DNA from: Spirosoma sp. KCTC 42546
GTDB lineage: Bacteria > Bacteroidota > Bacteroidia > Cytophagales > Spirosomataceae
Assembly: GCF_006965485.1 (NCBI RefSeq)
Contig: NZ_CP041360.1
Coordinates: forward strand, 2,418,001-2,482,000
DNA: 64,000 nt
Direction: 5' to 3'
Shown one piece after another: positions 16,352 through 26,132 of this stretch. The position numbers and the translations under genes are program-made. The notes under the pieces were generated by a model. It was not told the origin of the DNA and did no database searches. It worked only from the letters and a program-made list of their open reading frames with translations. How positions within the stretch are numbered: the first letter of the stretch is position 1; the number at the start of each line of letters is the position of its first letter.

Positions 16352-18367
16352 ATGAACCAGACGTTTACTTCGTTTCTTGACTTTAAAAAACGCTATCCGA
16401 TTCGCCCGAACGATGAGGGCACTCTGTTAGGCGTTGGTACATACGGCCGGGTTATAAAGGTTGAAGATCAGCTCGAAACGGAGTGGGTTGCAATAAAAAT
16501 CAGCGAGTTTAAGGGCAGCGATACCAAGTCGCTAAAAGCCGAAGTTGAACTGGCACAACGGGTGCCCCGGCAGGCAAATATTGCCCGCTACGATGCCTGC
16601 CATCGGCTGGAAACCGATACGAGTATTAGTGATTTCGCCATCATGAAATACTACCCGGATGGCAACCTGGCTGACCTGCTTCGGCGCGTAGCGCTGACAC
16701 CCACGCAGATTTATGATATTACGCGGGGCATCTTACTGGGCCTCCAGCACTTGCACCGCCATCGAATTGTTCACCGCGATTTTAAGCCTGCCAATATCCT
16801 GATCTCCCGCGATAATGCTGGGCGGTTTATTCCAAAGATTGCAGATTTTGGCCTGAGTAAATTAGTGAGCGATGACGAACTTGACAGTTCTGATTTCGAT
16901 CTGAGCGACGGCCGGGGTACGCCATCCTACAAAGCGCCCGAACAAATTGAAGGGAGTCGAGTTAGTTTCAACCTCGATTTATGGGCGTTTGGCGTCATTC
17001 TCTACGAAATGATGACGGGCGAAAAGCCGTTCCGGGCCGACTTACGAAACAGCAGCGAGCAGTCGGTGCGACGGGAGGTTGAGAAGAAAATTATAACCGT
17101 CGAACTACCGGCTCGCTTGAGTCAGGTTGCCGAACCGTATAGGGCTATGATTCGCCGATGTCTGGTCCGCGACATCCACGAGCGGGTTCGGAAAGAAGAT
17201 GAATTGCTGGATTTGCTGGACCAGATTCCGCAGTTGATGACGCAGGCCAATACACTACTCAAGCAGGGTGATTATGAGCAGGCGATCGACCTATTTGAGC
17301 AGGTGCTGGCTAAGCGAGAACAGCATACCGAGGCCCAGACTAAACTGGACCAATGTACGAAAGCACTTCAGCAGCAACACCTGACTATGCTGCTGAACGA
17401 TGCCGACAGTTTACGGGAACAGCAGCATTTTGAGCAGGCCAAAAGTCAGTATGAACAAGTGCTTCGGCTCAGCCCAACGAACGAAGTGGCCATTAGGGGG
17501 TTAGCTTTGTGCATTGAGCAACTTCGGCCAAAACCGCTGGTTGTTGAGTCGGAGCTGACCGATGTTTATGAGGAAGAACGAACAGATGTTTATGAAACTT
17601 CAGCGCTTCTTAGTCCGGCTGTTCCTGTCAATCGAGTAGTTAGCCTACCCATACAAAGCGAAATCTTACCCAAGCCGACAATTCTACAACCGGTTGGTAC
17701 AACCCCTGTTCAAAATTTTCCCTGGAAGGTAGTTGTCCCCGTAGCAATCGTCGTAGGGGGCTTTATCTGGTATATTAATTTGGGAGGAGCTACCCAGAAA
17801 TCAGGCCAGAAGCAGGATAGCATCCCAGGGGTGAGAGTTGAATCTCCTGTGGGTAGCCTGAAACCGTCACTTCCCAGCACTAGCGAATCTACGGCCCTAA
17901 AGTCAGTTCCGGATGAGTCCCAAGACGCGTTGGACAAGCGGAAACTGCAAAAAAAAGTACTCGCCGAAGAACAGCCCGTTAGCTCTGATCAGCCAAAAAT
18001 GGCGCTTGTAACGCCTGAAACAGACAAGATAAAACCTGTCGAATCTGTAGAAGAAACCAACGAAAATCGTCTGAAAGAGAAGCAGGATGCGTATGATCAG
18101 TTGATTGAGGAGGGTGTTAAAGCTATTTCCAATGGCAATAATAAAGCGAAAGCAATAGCTTCCTTTACAAAGGCCCAGGAACTGGCAAAAGATCAGGACT
18201 TGAGTACGACTAAAGCAGATGGCGCCTACACGATCTACCTGAACAAAGCCAATAAAATCTTTGCTACGGATGAGTTTGAGGGGGCCAGCGCCTGGTATCA
18301 GGTGGCACAGTCACTAAAAGATACAGAGGAGGTTCGCCGTAAAATTAAACAATGCCAAAACCACTAA
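16352..18367 (+). CDS. Serine/threonine protein kinase with TPRs and one transmembrane segment
   Basis: The 671-residue protein has an N-terminal eukaryotic-like kinase domain (about 20-285): glycine loop GVGTYGRV (27-34), Lys49 in VAIKI, HRDFKPANIL (141-150), DFG (165-167) and GTPSYKAPE (189-197), all intact. TPR-like helices occupy about 293-390. Two TDVYE repeats (403-407 and 411-415) could be phospho-sites for the neighbouring FHA proteins. A membrane helix at about 458-476 separates these from a C-terminal outer region with further TPR-like sequence. It is the central enzyme of the gene set 12311-21150. Confidence 0.92.
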   Translation: MNQTFTSFLDFKKRYPIRPNDEGTLLGVGTYGRVIKVEDQLETEWVAIKISEFKGSDTKSLKAEVELAQRVPRQANIARYDACHRLETDTSISDFAIMKYYPDGNLADLLRRVALTPTQIYDITRGILLGLQHLHRHRIVHRDFKPANILISRDNAGRFIPKIADFGLSKLVSDDELDSSDFDLSDGRGTPSYKAPEQIEGSRVSFNLDLWAFGVILYEMMTGEKPFRADLRNSSEQSVRREVEKKIITVELPARLSQVAEPYRAMIRRCLVRDIHERVRKEDELLDLLDQIPQLMTQANTLLKQGDYEQAIDLFEQVLAKREQHTEAQTKLDQCTKALQQQHLTMLLNDADSLREQQHFEQAKSQYEQVLRLSPTNEVAIRGLALCIEQLRPKPLVVESELTDVYEEERTDVYETSALLSPAVPVNRVVSLPIQSEILPKPTILQPVGTTPVQNFPWKVVVPVAIVVGGFIWYINLGGATQKSGQKQDSIPGVRVESPVGSLKPSLPSTSESTALKSVPDESQDALDKRKLQKKVLAEEQPVSSDQPKMALVTPETDKIKPVESVEETNENRLKEKQDAYDQLIEEGVKAISNGNNKAKAIASFTKAQELAKDQDLSTTKADGAYTIYLNKANKIFATDEFEGASAWYQVAQSLKDTEEVRRKIKQCQNH

Positions 18368-18376
18368 CTCAACGGT

Positions 18377-19297
18377 ATGCGTAAATTACCCAATCAGTTT
18401 ATTCTTGTCCTACTGCTATCCTTTATCTGGTCGCCTGCTTTACCGGCAATGGGTCGATCTGCCACAACAACCGCCGTTGTCGATGATGAATATGATCGGT
18501 ACAAAAAGCGAGGGGATGATTTTTTTAAGGAAGGTAAATACTTCGAAGCCCGCCGACAGTATCAGAACTGCCTCGAAGTCCCCGGTTTTGAAAACGATGC
18601 GTATGCGAAAGAACAGATTCAGGAATGCACATTGGGCTTAAAGTTGCGGCAACAGGCCGATGAAGCCATGCAGCAGGGTAAAGGACTGGAATCTATCCGT
18701 TTCTTTGGTCAACTCCTGAATCTCAATCCCGATGATGCGCTGACAAAGGCGCAGTTGGCTGATTATTACGAGCGAGAGGGCAATCAGTTATACGATCAAC
18801 AAAAATATGCTGAGGCCAAAGCGCGCTATATAGAGGCCCTTAAGTATACCACGAAGCAGACAACACTGATGTTACAGATTCGGAACTGCGAAGAAAAAAT
18901 GAAGCAGATTGCGATCATTCAACGTCCGCCTAAGCTCATTGGGCTAAAAGTAGCTGCGGGCGTAGTTGCGGTAGGAGCCGGGGCTTATGCCGTCCTCTTA
19001 CGGCATGACTACCAGTCGAAAATGGATGCGCTGAATCAGATTAGTCAAACTGCCGATCCAACGGGCAGTGGCGTCATTGCGAATCCAGATACCTACCGGC
19101 AATACGATGATGCCTATAAAGCAGCTCAGGCGGCCCAGCAAAAAAATGGCTTGTTCAAAGCCTGCCTCGGTGTTGCAGCCGTAGCCACCATTGCCGAAAT
19201 CTACCTGCTGGTTCGCAAACCAAAGCCGCGCATCAATGCGCTGAACTGGAAACCGTCCTCACAATCGTGGGGACTGGCTATTAGCTATACCTTTTGA
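18377..19297 (+). CDS. TPR-containing exported or membrane protein
   Basis: The 306-residue product has a signal sequence (about 1-24), TPR-type helices at about 35-175 (KRGDDFFKEGKYFEARRQYQ, then YDQQKYAEAKARYIEALK) and two hydrophobic segments at about 192-210 and 256-275. Its repeats resemble those of the preceding kinase. It probably forms a protein-interaction scaffold at the membrane. The gene begins nine bases after the kinase stop. Confidence 0.72.
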   Translation: MRKLPNQFILVLLLSFIWSPALPAMGRSATTTAVVDDEYDRYKKRGDDFFKEGKYFEARRQYQNCLEVPGFENDAYAKEQIQECTLGLKLRQQADEAMQQGKGLESIRFFGQLLNLNPDDALTKAQLADYYEREGNQLYDQQKYAEAKARYIEALKYTTKQTTLMLQIRNCEEKMKQIAIIQRPPKLIGLKVAAGVVAVGAGAYAVLLRHDYQSKMDALNQISQTADPTGSGVIANPDTYRQYDDAYKAAQAAQQKNGLFKACLGVAAVATIAEIYLLVRKPKPRINALNWKPSSQSWGLAISYTF

Positions 19298-19332
19298 TTT
19301 CTCTATCCACCTACTCTTTAATTCTCTTGATA

Positions 19333-21150
19333 ATGAAACGTTTACCTGGTTATATAGCGCTTTTTCATAAAATAAGTCCGGCCTTTTTGTGGTGTCAGAT
19401 GCTTACATCTGACGCTGCGAGGTTTCTCAAAACCTCATTTGTACATACTGAGTCGGTTTCTCAAAACCGACCCCACATCAAACCATTTTATAAAAAAGCC
19501 CTGGTTGGTTATATAAGTTTTTGCCTCCTGATGATGAGCAGCGGAGCGCTCTTGTTGAGTTGCGGTAACTGGGAGATTCCCACGCGTAAATCACAACGGG
19601 AATGCGTGAAACCAGCGGGTACGCTTGTTGCGCAAAGCCAACAACTGAAGGTCGATTTTTCAATCAGCGGCAGCACTGGAACCATCGATAAGGTAAACTG
19701 GGATTTTGGTAATGGCAGCACTACGGCTACCACCGGTATGACAGTTAGCTACACCTACCCAACCTCGGGTACCTACACGACCAAAGCAACGTTGACAAAT
19801 TCGTGTAATCAGGAAACCGTGCTTCAGCAGGTGATTTCGGTAAGTAATGCCAGTTTGCCAACCGTAACCATGCAGCCCCCGACCGATATATTGACGACAT
19901 CAGCAGCGGTGCGAATGACGATCACATCGACAGGTAATTCAACCATTACCCGCTACGGAATCTGTTACTCGGCAACCAATACTGTACCGGACATCAACAA
20001 GGATAATGTAGTTGACCAAACGACGGCTTTGCCTATTAATAGCTCAGCACCATTTTCGCTAACGGCTCTCCTGCCGAACACGCTTTATTACGTGCGTAGT
20101 TTTGCCGTTAACTCATCGGTATCAACGCCAGGCTATAGTGATGTGCAAACATTTCGGACTGGACAAAACCCCGCTGTTATCGTTAATGGCACGGCTTCAA
20201 TTGGGACGACAACGGCTTCGGTCAATTTTGTTGTGACGAGCCCCGGTAGTCCAGCCGCTGTGGAGTATGGAATCTGCTATTCGTCGAGCAATAGTACGCC
20301 TGATGTTAAAAATTCATCGACGGTAAAAGTGACCAGCCCGGCTCCCAATGCGAATGTTGTGGTTAACCTGAACGACCTGACTCCGAACAAAACGTATTAC
20401 TACCGCCCGTATGCCATGACTGCTTCTGGCGATGTTATTTATGGTGATGTGATGACGTTCACAACCCAGATAGACGCAGTTACACAGGATTTAGTTGCCT
20501 CCGTGTCATTTACCGATCGGTCATTGCTGGATGCCAGCGGGAATAGCAATCACGTCAAATTGGTTGGTGCGCCTACTTTCGTAACTGATCATAAAGGCAG
20601 GGCTAACTCGGCGATTTCGTTAAATGGGTCGGGTGATTACTTCTATATGGATGATAATAATACATTAAATCCTGAAGCCCTTTCAATTAGCTTATGGATA
20701 AAACCTGTTGCCGCCACTGGGCGGATGCAGATTTATAACAAGGCACGTTTCAGCGATGGCTTGCCGCAAACGTATAGCTCGTTGATAAAACTAGAGAATG
20801 ATATAGGTCCTGGTCTTACGTTTATAACGGATATTAAGCAAAATAGTAATTGTCAGGGTGGTGTAGGATGGCAGGATTTAATATTTACCAGCCCCGTTAC
20901 ATTGAACACCTGGTATCATCTTGTATTTACCTACAGCGGCCGGTCGGCCCGAATGTATTTTAACAACGTGCTGGTATTCAAAACGGATAATCTGCCTGCC
21001 GATAAAATGGATTCGTGCCCAGGTGGCGAGTTGAAATTTGGGGCGCAATACCAATCGCTTCCCTGGTATTTTAATGGCGCTATGGACGATATCCGGATTT
21101 ATAAACGTGCGATAACGGCTGCTGAAGTTCAAACGTTGTTTAACCAATAA
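19333..21150 (+). CDS. Lipoprotein with PKD, fibronectin-like and LamG-like domains
   Basis: From the ATG at 19333 the product has 605 residues. A lipoprotein signal occurs late, at about 53-77 (lipobox LLSC, Cys77). The preceding 52 residues include about 27 residues encoded by a palindromic repeat element (19394-19471). After Cys77 come a PKD-like domain (VNWDFGNGST near 110-120), two similar modules with YGICYS and YYVRSFAV or YYYRPYAM, and a LamG/concanavalin-like domain from about 385 to the end (DASGNSNHVKL, LSISLWIKP). It is likely a surface-exposed adhesive or glycan-binding protein. The natural start may differ because of the repeat. Confidence 0.75.
   Translation: MKRLPGYIALFHKISPAFLWCQMLTSDAARFLKTSFVHTESVSQNRPHIKPFYKKALVGYISFCLLMMSSGALLLSCGNWEIPTRKSQRECVKPAGTLVAQSQQLKVDFSISGSTGTIDKVNWDFGNGSTTATTGMTVSYTYPTSGTYTTKATLTNSCNQETVLQQVISVSNASLPTVTMQPPTDILTTSAAVRMTITSTGNSTITRYGICYSATNTVPDINKDNVVDQTTALPINSSAPFSLTALLPNTLYYVRSFAVNSSVSTPGYSDVQTFRTGQNPAVIVNGTASIGTTTASVNFVVTSPGSPAAVEYGICYSSSNSTPDVKNSSTVKVTSPAPNANVVVNLNDLTPNKTYYYRPYAMTASGDVIYGDVMTFTTQIDAVTQDLVASVSFTDRSLLDASGNSNHVKLVGAPTFVTDHKGRANSAISLNGSGDYFYMDDNNTLNPEALSISLWIKPVAATGRMQIYNKARFSDGLPQTYSSLIKLENDIGPGLTFITDIKQNSNCQGGVGWQDLIFTSPVTLNTWYHLVFTYSGRSARMYFNNVLVFKTDNLPADKMDSCPGGELKFGAQYQSLPWYFNGAMDDIRIYKRAITAAEVQTLFNQ
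19394..19471. repeat. Palindrome cluster (GGTTT-CTCA-AAACC family) inside coding sequence
   Basis: Three short palindromes follow each other: 19394-19413 (GTCAGATG/CATCTGAC), 19419-19436 (GAGGTTTCTCAAAACCTC) and 19452-19471 (GTCGGTTT/AAACCGAC). The same type of cluster, including a shared ACATACT spacer, is in an intergenic gap at 49276-49374. Here it is read through in frame in the lipoprotein gene. Confidence 0.8.
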
Positions 21151-21157
21151 ACCCGGG

Positions 21158-21949
21158 TTACTCTATTTTTTTTACTACCTGTTTTGCCAGCGATTGGAAT
21201 GGATTGGCCTTGTCGGTACTGATGGTTTTCAGTATCGGCAGGGCCTTTTCTTTTTGCCCGTTCTTCACATAAGCCAAGGCCAGAAACCACTCGGATTTTT
21301 GCCGGATTTTTGCGGATGGAGCGCTTAACGCTTTGTTCAATAACGGGATTGCTTCCTTGGGTTGCTTGTTGGCCAGATAGCTTAAGCCCAGAAAATAATT
21401 TTTGTAGTGAATTGACTTTTTGTCGGCAGGCAGGGTGCTTAGTTGGGCAATAACCTGGTCGTACTTCCCTGATTTATACGTAGCCAGCGCATCCAGCAAC
21501 TGGGTTCGGGCATCGGGTGAAAACGTGCCGGATGGAAAATCTTTGACCAACTCATCCGACGAGTCGGGCGAAAAAGTTTCGGCGTAGGCAACATCAGTTT
21601 GCCGACTGGTGGTTTGCTGGTAGGTATAATAACCCAGGCCCAGCACTAAAATGACCGAAGCTGCCGCAGCCCAATAACGCCAGCTGATCAACGGCCGAAC
21701 AGCGGTTTTTGAGTCAGGCGTTGCTTCAGGCGTGGCTATCGTTGCTTTGTACTGCAATTTCGCCCGTTCCAGTGCTCGTTCGATGCCCAATGCCCGGAGC
21801 CCCAGCCGGATGTCGCGCTGGCGGTTAACTTCCGCCTGAAGTTCGGCATCGGCCAGCATATCGCTCTCGAACAAAGCCCGGTCTGCTGCCGATAGTTCGT
21901 TGGTGAGGTAGGCTTCAATAACCTCGTATTGTTCTTCAGATAAGTTCAT
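21158..21949 (-). CDS. Anti-sigma-factor-like membrane protein with TPR repeats
   Basis: The 263-residue product starts with a helical segment (ELSAADRALFESDMLAD) of the kind that opens many anti-sigma factors. It continues with one membrane helix at about 91-108 (YWAAAASVILVLGLGYYT) and a C-terminal outer region with TPR-like helices (LLDALATYKSGKYDQVIAQL, LGLSYLANKQPKEAIPLLNKAL). The start codon overlaps the stop of the upstream sigma factor gene (ATGA). It probably holds the sigma factor at the membrane, with the TPR part sensing a signal (inference). Confidence 0.72.
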   Translation of the reverse strand: MNLSEEQYEVIEAYLTNELSAADRALFESDMLADAELQAEVNRQRDIRLGLRALGIERALERAKLQYKATIATPEATPDSKTAVRPLISWRYWAAAASVILVLGLGYYTYQQTTSRQTDVAYAETFSPDSSDELVKDFPSGTFSPDARTQLLDALATYKSGKYDQVIAQLSTLPADKKSIHYKNYFLGLSYLANKQPKEAIPLLNKALSAPSAKIRQKSEWFLALAYVKNGQKEKALPILKTISTDKANPFQSLAKQVVKKIE

Positions 21950-22533
21950 AATCCGTTCTTATTAGCCGTTTTCTGATAAAACCCTTTCAGTTTTTCGGCA
22001 CAGTCGTATCGTTTCGATTTAACCGAGGACTCTTTCATGCCAAGTCGCTCGGCAATTTCCCGCAAGGATAGTTCTTCCACATAAAACCACTCAAGTAGCT
22101 TTCGGCATTCATCTTTAAGCTGCTGTAACGACTGTCGAACCGCGTTCACAATCTCCATTCGTTCTAAATCCTTCATGACATCGGCTGTATCAATCGCGTC
22201 GAATGATTCAGGCATGGTGGCCCGATTCCGGAACCGGGCCGATTTTAATTCGGTCAGCCACACCCACTTGCAATACTCAAAGACAACCGTAGTGACACGG
22301 GTGCCCGCCTGAAACTGGTATTTGCCGGTCTCGATATTGAGCAGGAAATTGAGCAGTCCCTTTTGGAAAGCGTCTTCAGCGTCCATCTCTGTGCCACTGT
22401 TGGTCAGCACCCAGTAGCGGAAGGAAGGAAATAATTCTGCGTATACATACTGATACGCCCGCTCATCGCGCCGACGTAAGGCATCGTAAAAATCCTGATC
22501 TGTTGCGTAAATAGGTAGTGGTCGGGTTGCCAT
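21946..22533 (-). CDS. ECF-type RNA polymerase sigma factor
   Basis: The 195-residue product has a region 2-like helix (ERAYQYVYAELFPSFRYWVL, then AEDAFQKGLLNFL) and a region 4 helix-turn-helix (LSLREIAERLGMKESSVKSKRYDCAEKL). The length and domains are those of extracytoplasmic-function sigma factors. It lies upstream of and overlapping the anti-sigma-like gene. Which promoters it controls is not visible; the adjacent plus-strand gene at 22808 is one possible target. Confidence 0.85.
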   Translation of the reverse strand: MATRPLPIYATDQDFYDALRRRDERAYQYVYAELFPSFRYWVLTNSGTEMDAEDAFQKGLLNFLLNIETGKYQFQAGTRVTTVVFEYCKWVWLTELKSARFRNRATMPESFDAIDTADVMKDLERMEIVNAVRQSLQQLKDECRKLLEWFYVEELSLREIAERLGMKESSVKSKRYDCAEKLKGFYQKTANKNGL

Positions 22534-22807
22534 AAGGTGGTCGAATGGACGAAGATAAACCCCGATAGCATAGTATCTAGTTAACAGCCAATTATTGGTG
22601 AATAGGAGATATACTGAAAAGGTAAGTCAAGAAAATTATTTGAGTTTTTTCTACCTAACATGACTCACCTTTTTGTGCTTAGCGCTATAGACTGCCGAAG
22701 TTGGGGTACAAACTAACTCAGCGGGTTTCAACACCGAAGTCCTAAAAACTCAGGTGGCGGTAGCCGAAAAGCCAATAGAGTAGGCAACGTTTAAATTCCT
22801 GATTACA

Positions 22808-23233
22808 ATGAAAAATTTGTTTCTACTGTCGATGTTAATGCTTGCTCATTCATTTGCCATAGCTCAGTATAAAAAAGATGGTACACCTGATATGCGCTAC
22901 AACTCCAATCGTCAAATGTATGGTAACAGCTACTGCTCACCCAGCTATGGTACAACAAATCCAAGTATAGACTATCAGAGTAGTTACGTACGGAACGGGA
23001 CGTATGTTGAACCAAGCTTTCATACGAAATCAAACAATACAAACACAGATAACTGGAGCACTAGCGGAAATACAAATCCACTAACTGGAAGCTTGGGAAC
23101 AAGAGCAAGGGATTACTCGAATGAGGCCTACAACTATGGTCAGGGACAGGTTATACAAACAGGCCCTCGAGGTGGGCAATACTACCAGAACAGCAATGGT
23201 AACCGGACTTATATTCCCAAACGGGAGTACTAG
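22808..23233 (+). CDS. Small secreted Tyr/Asn-rich protein with GPRGGQYY motif
   Basis: The 141-residue protein has a signal peptide (1-19, ending FAIAQ) and a low-complexity mature part rich in Asn, Ser, Tyr and Gly. Near the C-terminus is GPRGGQYYQNSNGNRTYIPK, a short motif I remember in many small exported Bacteroidota proteins and in viral basic adaptor domains. Its function is not known. The gene is divergent from the ECF sigma operon and is followed by a 17-bp inverted repeat. Confidence 0.68.
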   Translation: MKNLFLLSMLMLAHSFAIAQYKKDGTPDMRYNSNRQMYGNSYCSPSYGTTNPSIDYQSSYVRNGTYVEPSFHTKSNNTNTDNWSTSGNTNPLTGSLGTRARDYSNEAYNYGQGQVIQTGPRGGQYYQNSNGNRTYIPKREY

Positions 23234-23243
23234 TTAATAGTAG

Positions 23244-23316
23244 CCGATACGCCCTGTCATCACTGTCCTGACAATAAAAAGCCTAAAGTAAACCAGTTAA
23301 TGACAGGGCGTATCGG
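23244..23316. repeat. 17-bp perfect inverted repeat
   Basis: CCGATACGCCCTGTCAT (23244-23260) and its exact complement (23300-23316) flank a 39-base loop. It follows the stop of the 22808 gene. An ATG at 23300 lies within the right arm, which argues that the downstream gene starts later, at 23360. Confidence 0.85.
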
Positions 23317-23359
23317 GATTAGCAATCAAAAATCCACACCATTTAATTCTACACCTATC

Positions 23360-24679
23360 ATGGATATTTCGTCAAAATATTTCGCGCAATTCAGTCGCCC
23401 CAATCCATATGTATTAAAATATCTCTGGCGGTTTTTACTGGATATTCATCGGGTTGGTAAATTACGAGAATTGCTATCTTTCGTATTGTGGGAAATCAGT
23501 CACCGGGTTCGGTTCTATAAGTTTGCCAATCAGTATGTTAGATTCTCGTCTGACCACTATTTGTCATTGGTAGATGAAGCAAATTGCCTGGATGAAAATC
23601 CTATTCTTACGTCCTTTTTCGCGAAAGAGGGACTGTGTTTACAACCCGTTGCCATTGATTGGAAGTATTGTTTTCAGGTAGCTGACGGAGCACTTTGGGG
23701 ATGCCGCTATTCGCATTTAAATGGTCTGTATTGTAGTAAAGACGAAAGCCAGTCGGCTGTGCTTGTTCATGTGTTTGCACAGCCAATCACGTCTTTGTTT
23801 TGCAGTCAGCAAGGCGTATTATTTGTCTGTTCTAATGGCACTATTTATCGAAGTGATGATGAGGGTAATTCGTTTACCGCTGTTCTTCAACTCTCTACAC
23901 CCATCAGTTATTTCTTGTTCAATAACGGAATGACCGAGCTGCCGGATCATACGCTAATGATTGGCGAGTATGGTTCGCTCTGGCATGGAAAGTCTTGGCA
24001 AAATCTAGCCTTCCTTTATTACTCGTCCGATGGTGGCATTACCTGGGACGTATCTGATTTTCTGAAGCAGCAAGGCGTAAATAAACATATCCATCTGGTT
24101 AAATATTGCACCCGATTAAAGGCAGTGTTACTGACCGATGGTGATAATAAAAAGCAGATGTGGAAGAACGAAACCTTGACTCACTTTGATAAGCAGGCAA
24201 AAAAGCAACAGCATGGATGGCAGCTCATCAATAAATACCATCACCAGACAGGCGGATACACGTCGATGGCTGAAACAAACGAGACGGTTCTATTTGGGAG
24301 TGATTATTTAGGCGGAACCAATTTTATTGTCAGAACCTCCGACGGTAAACAATTTAAAAAACTGGTATTACCTGATCCTTACCGCCGAAGTCCAGTCATG
24401 AACATGGTTGCCCGGCAATCACTGACTGGTCATGAGATTTGGGCTGCCTCCTATAGCTGCCTGTCAGGAGATGCCAAAAGTTTGCTGATGTGTACGAAAG
24501 CCGCGGGCAAAACCTGGGCGCGAGTTATTGAGTTTGATGGAACAAAGCATGAAGTACGCTTGCTTAATTCCTCACACAATCCGTCAAGTATGCTCTATGT
24601 TTCTGTGACGACGTTTGGGGATCAGGAAAATCAGCACCGGATCTATAAACTGGACTATAAGATACCAAAGGGGTGCTAA
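23360..24679 (+). CDS. BNR/Asp-box repeat protein of unknown function
   Basis: The ATG at 23360 ([11 protein letters not shown]) is preferred to that at 23300, which lies inside an inverted repeat. The 439-residue product has no signal peptide. It contains several sialidase-type Asp-box or BNR-like phrases ([41 protein letters not shown]) that indicate a beta-propeller. The sequence contains no clear active-site set, so no enzyme activity is assigned. It converges on mntH with a 4-base overlap at the 3' ends. Confidence 0.62.
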   Translation: MDISSKYFAQFSRPNPYVLKYLWRFLLDIHRVGKLRELLSFVLWEISHRVRFYKFANQYVRFSSDHYLSLVDEANCLDENPILTSFFAKEGLCLQPVAIDWKYCFQVADGALWGCRYSHLNGLYCSKDESQSAVLVHVFAQPITSLFCSQQGVLFVCSNGTIYRSDDEGNSFTAVLQLSTPISYFLFNNGMTELPDHTLMIGEYGSLWHGKSWQNLAFLYYSSDGGITWDVSDFLKQQGVNKHIHLVKYCTRLKAVLLTDGDNKKQMWKNETLTHFDKQAKKQQHGWQLINKYHHQTGGYTSMAETNETVLFGSDYLGGTNFIVRTSDGKQFKKLVLPDPYRRSPVMNMVARQSLTGHEIWAASYSCLSGDAKSLLMCTKAAGKTWARVIEFDGTKHEVRLLNSSHNPSSMLYVSVTTFGDQENQHRIYKLDYKIPKGC

Positions 24680-26010
24680 CCAATCGTATCCCAAAGCAAA
24701 TACCCATTGAGTCCCATAATTAGGGCGGCCACCGCCCACGACAACGTCTTTAGCCAAACCGGATTGACGAACCGACCCATCTTCGCTTTATCGCTCGTGA
24801 ACTGCACCAGGGGTACAACGGCAAAGCTGAGTTGGAGCGATAGGATAACCTGACTAAACACCAGCAATTCACTGGTGCCGTGTTCGCCATATAGAATCGT
24901 GACTACGAAAGCAGGGACAATAGCAACCAGGCGCGTAATTAACCGACGTACCCAGGGCTTTACTCGTAAATTCAGAAAACCTTCCATCACGATCTGGCCC
25001 GCCAGCGTACCTGTCAGCGTAGAGTTTTGACCCGAGGCTAATAAGGCAACTGCAAACAGAATACCCGCCAGCTTAACCCCCAGAATTGGGTCGAGGAGCC
25101 GATGCGCGTCCGTAATGTCCGCAACTTGCTGATTACCCGAAAAATGGAACGCTGCCGCCGACAAAATCAGGATAGCGGCATTGATGAAAAACGCCAGAAA
25201 CAGTGAGACGGTGGAGTCGATAGTCGCGAATTTAATCGCCGACTTTCGCCCCACATCATTACGCCCAAAATCGCGGGTTTGTACAATGCTGGAGTGCAGA
25301 TACAGGTTGTGGGGCATAACCGTAGCGCCCAAAATCCCGATGGCAATGTAAAGCATGCCCGGATTCGTTATGACATCCGTATGCGGCACCAGGCCCGAAA
25401 TAACATCGCCTACATTGGGCTGCGAAACCAGCAATTCATACCCGAAACAACCAATGATCAGGAAGATCAGACTGGCCACAATGCGTTCGAGTACCTGAAA
25501 CCCCTTGTTCTGCAAGTACAGTAGTAATAGGACATCCAGCGATGTAATGAGAACGCCAATGGTCAATGGCAGACCAAACAGCAGGTTTAAGGCTATGGCT
25601 GAACCAATAACTTCAGCCAGATCACAGGCGGCTATGGCAATTTCTGCCAGTGCCCATAAGCCAAACCCAACCGGGCGGCTGAAGTGGTCACGACAAGCCT
25701 GAGCAAGGTCTCGGCCGGTAGCAATTCCTAATTTTAAGGCTAAGTGCTGAAGCAGGATGGCAAACAGGTTGGAAATCAGTACAACCGATAATAGTTTATA
25801 ACCATATCGTGCGCCCCCTGCAATATCGGTAGCCCAGTTGCCAGGGTCCATATACCCCACAGCGACCATCAGACCGGGACCTGCGTAAGCCCGCAATGTT
25901 TTGAAAAAACCCGCTCCTACGGGTACGTGAACAGAGCTATGTACATCGGCTAATGAGTTTTCACTAGACTCCTGCCGCCAGTTTTTCGTTTGCGTATTGG
26001 TTGCCTCCAT
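24676..26010 (-). CDS. mntH: Nramp-family Mn2+/Fe2+ transporter MntH
   Basis: The preferred start is the ATG at 26010 (MEATNTQ); an in-frame TTG lies four codons upstream. The 444-residue protein carries the Nramp motif DPGNWATD in helix 1 and MPHNLYLHS in helix 6, whose Asp, Asn and Met residues bind the metal, and about eleven membrane helices. It imports Mn2+ or Fe2+ with protons. Upstream are a matching -7 box (26072-26065) and a palindrome shared with the divergent DtxR-type regulator, so metal-dependent repression is very likely. Confidence 0.93.
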   Translation of the reverse strand: MEATNTQTKNWRQESSENSLADVHSSVHVPVGAGFFKTLRAYAGPGLMVAVGYMDPGNWATDIAGGARYGYKLLSVVLISNLFAILLQHLALKLGIATGRDLAQACRDHFSRPVGFGLWALAEIAIAACDLAEVIGSAIALNLLFGLPLTIGVLITSLDVLLLLYLQNKGFQVLERIVASLIFLIIGCFGYELLVSQPNVGDVISGLVPHTDVITNPGMLYIAIGILGATVMPHNLYLHSSIVQTRDFGRNDVGRKSAIKFATIDSTVSLFLAFFINAAILILSAAAFHFSGNQQVADITDAHRLLDPILGVKLAGILFAVALLASGQNSTLTGTLAGQIVMEGFLNLRVKPWVRRLITRLVAIVPAFVVTILYGEHGTSELLVFSQVILSLQLSFAVVPLVQFTSDKAKMGRFVNPVWLKTLSWAVAALIMGLNGYLLWDTIG

Positions 26011-26064
26011 AGATGTAAGCAATGTTGAGTAGGTTACGAATGGTAAAGCTCACCCATAACGTAT

Positions 26065-26072
26065 CAAATATA
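26065..26072 (-). promoter_or_regulatory. -7 box of the mntH promoter
   Basis: The minus strand reads TATATTTG, an exact TAnnTTTG match, 55 bases upstream of the mntH start. The operator palindrome begins 13 bases further upstream, where the -33 element should be. Confidence 0.6.
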
Positions 26073-26085
26073 AGCATTATTGAAA

Positions 26086-26113
26086 TAAAAATTTAGACTA
26101 GTCTAAATTTTTA
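26086..26113. promoter_or_regulatory. 28-bp perfect palindrome, probable MntR/DtxR-type operator
   Basis: Bases 26086-26113 read the same on both strands, with core TTTAGACTAGTCTAAA. Its length and symmetry suit a DtxR/MntR dimer pair. It lies between divergent mntH and the regulator gene, about 13 bases from the mntH -7 box and 19 bases from the regulator -7 box. Binding would therefore cover the -33 regions of both promoters. Confidence 0.8.
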
Positions 26114-26132
26114 GAAAGTTTAACATAAAAAC

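Noticed and set aside
23300..23359. Earlier start for the BNR-like gene
   Set aside because: The ATG at 23300 lies in the right arm of a perfect 17-bp inverted repeat, and the extra residues are low in family-like content.
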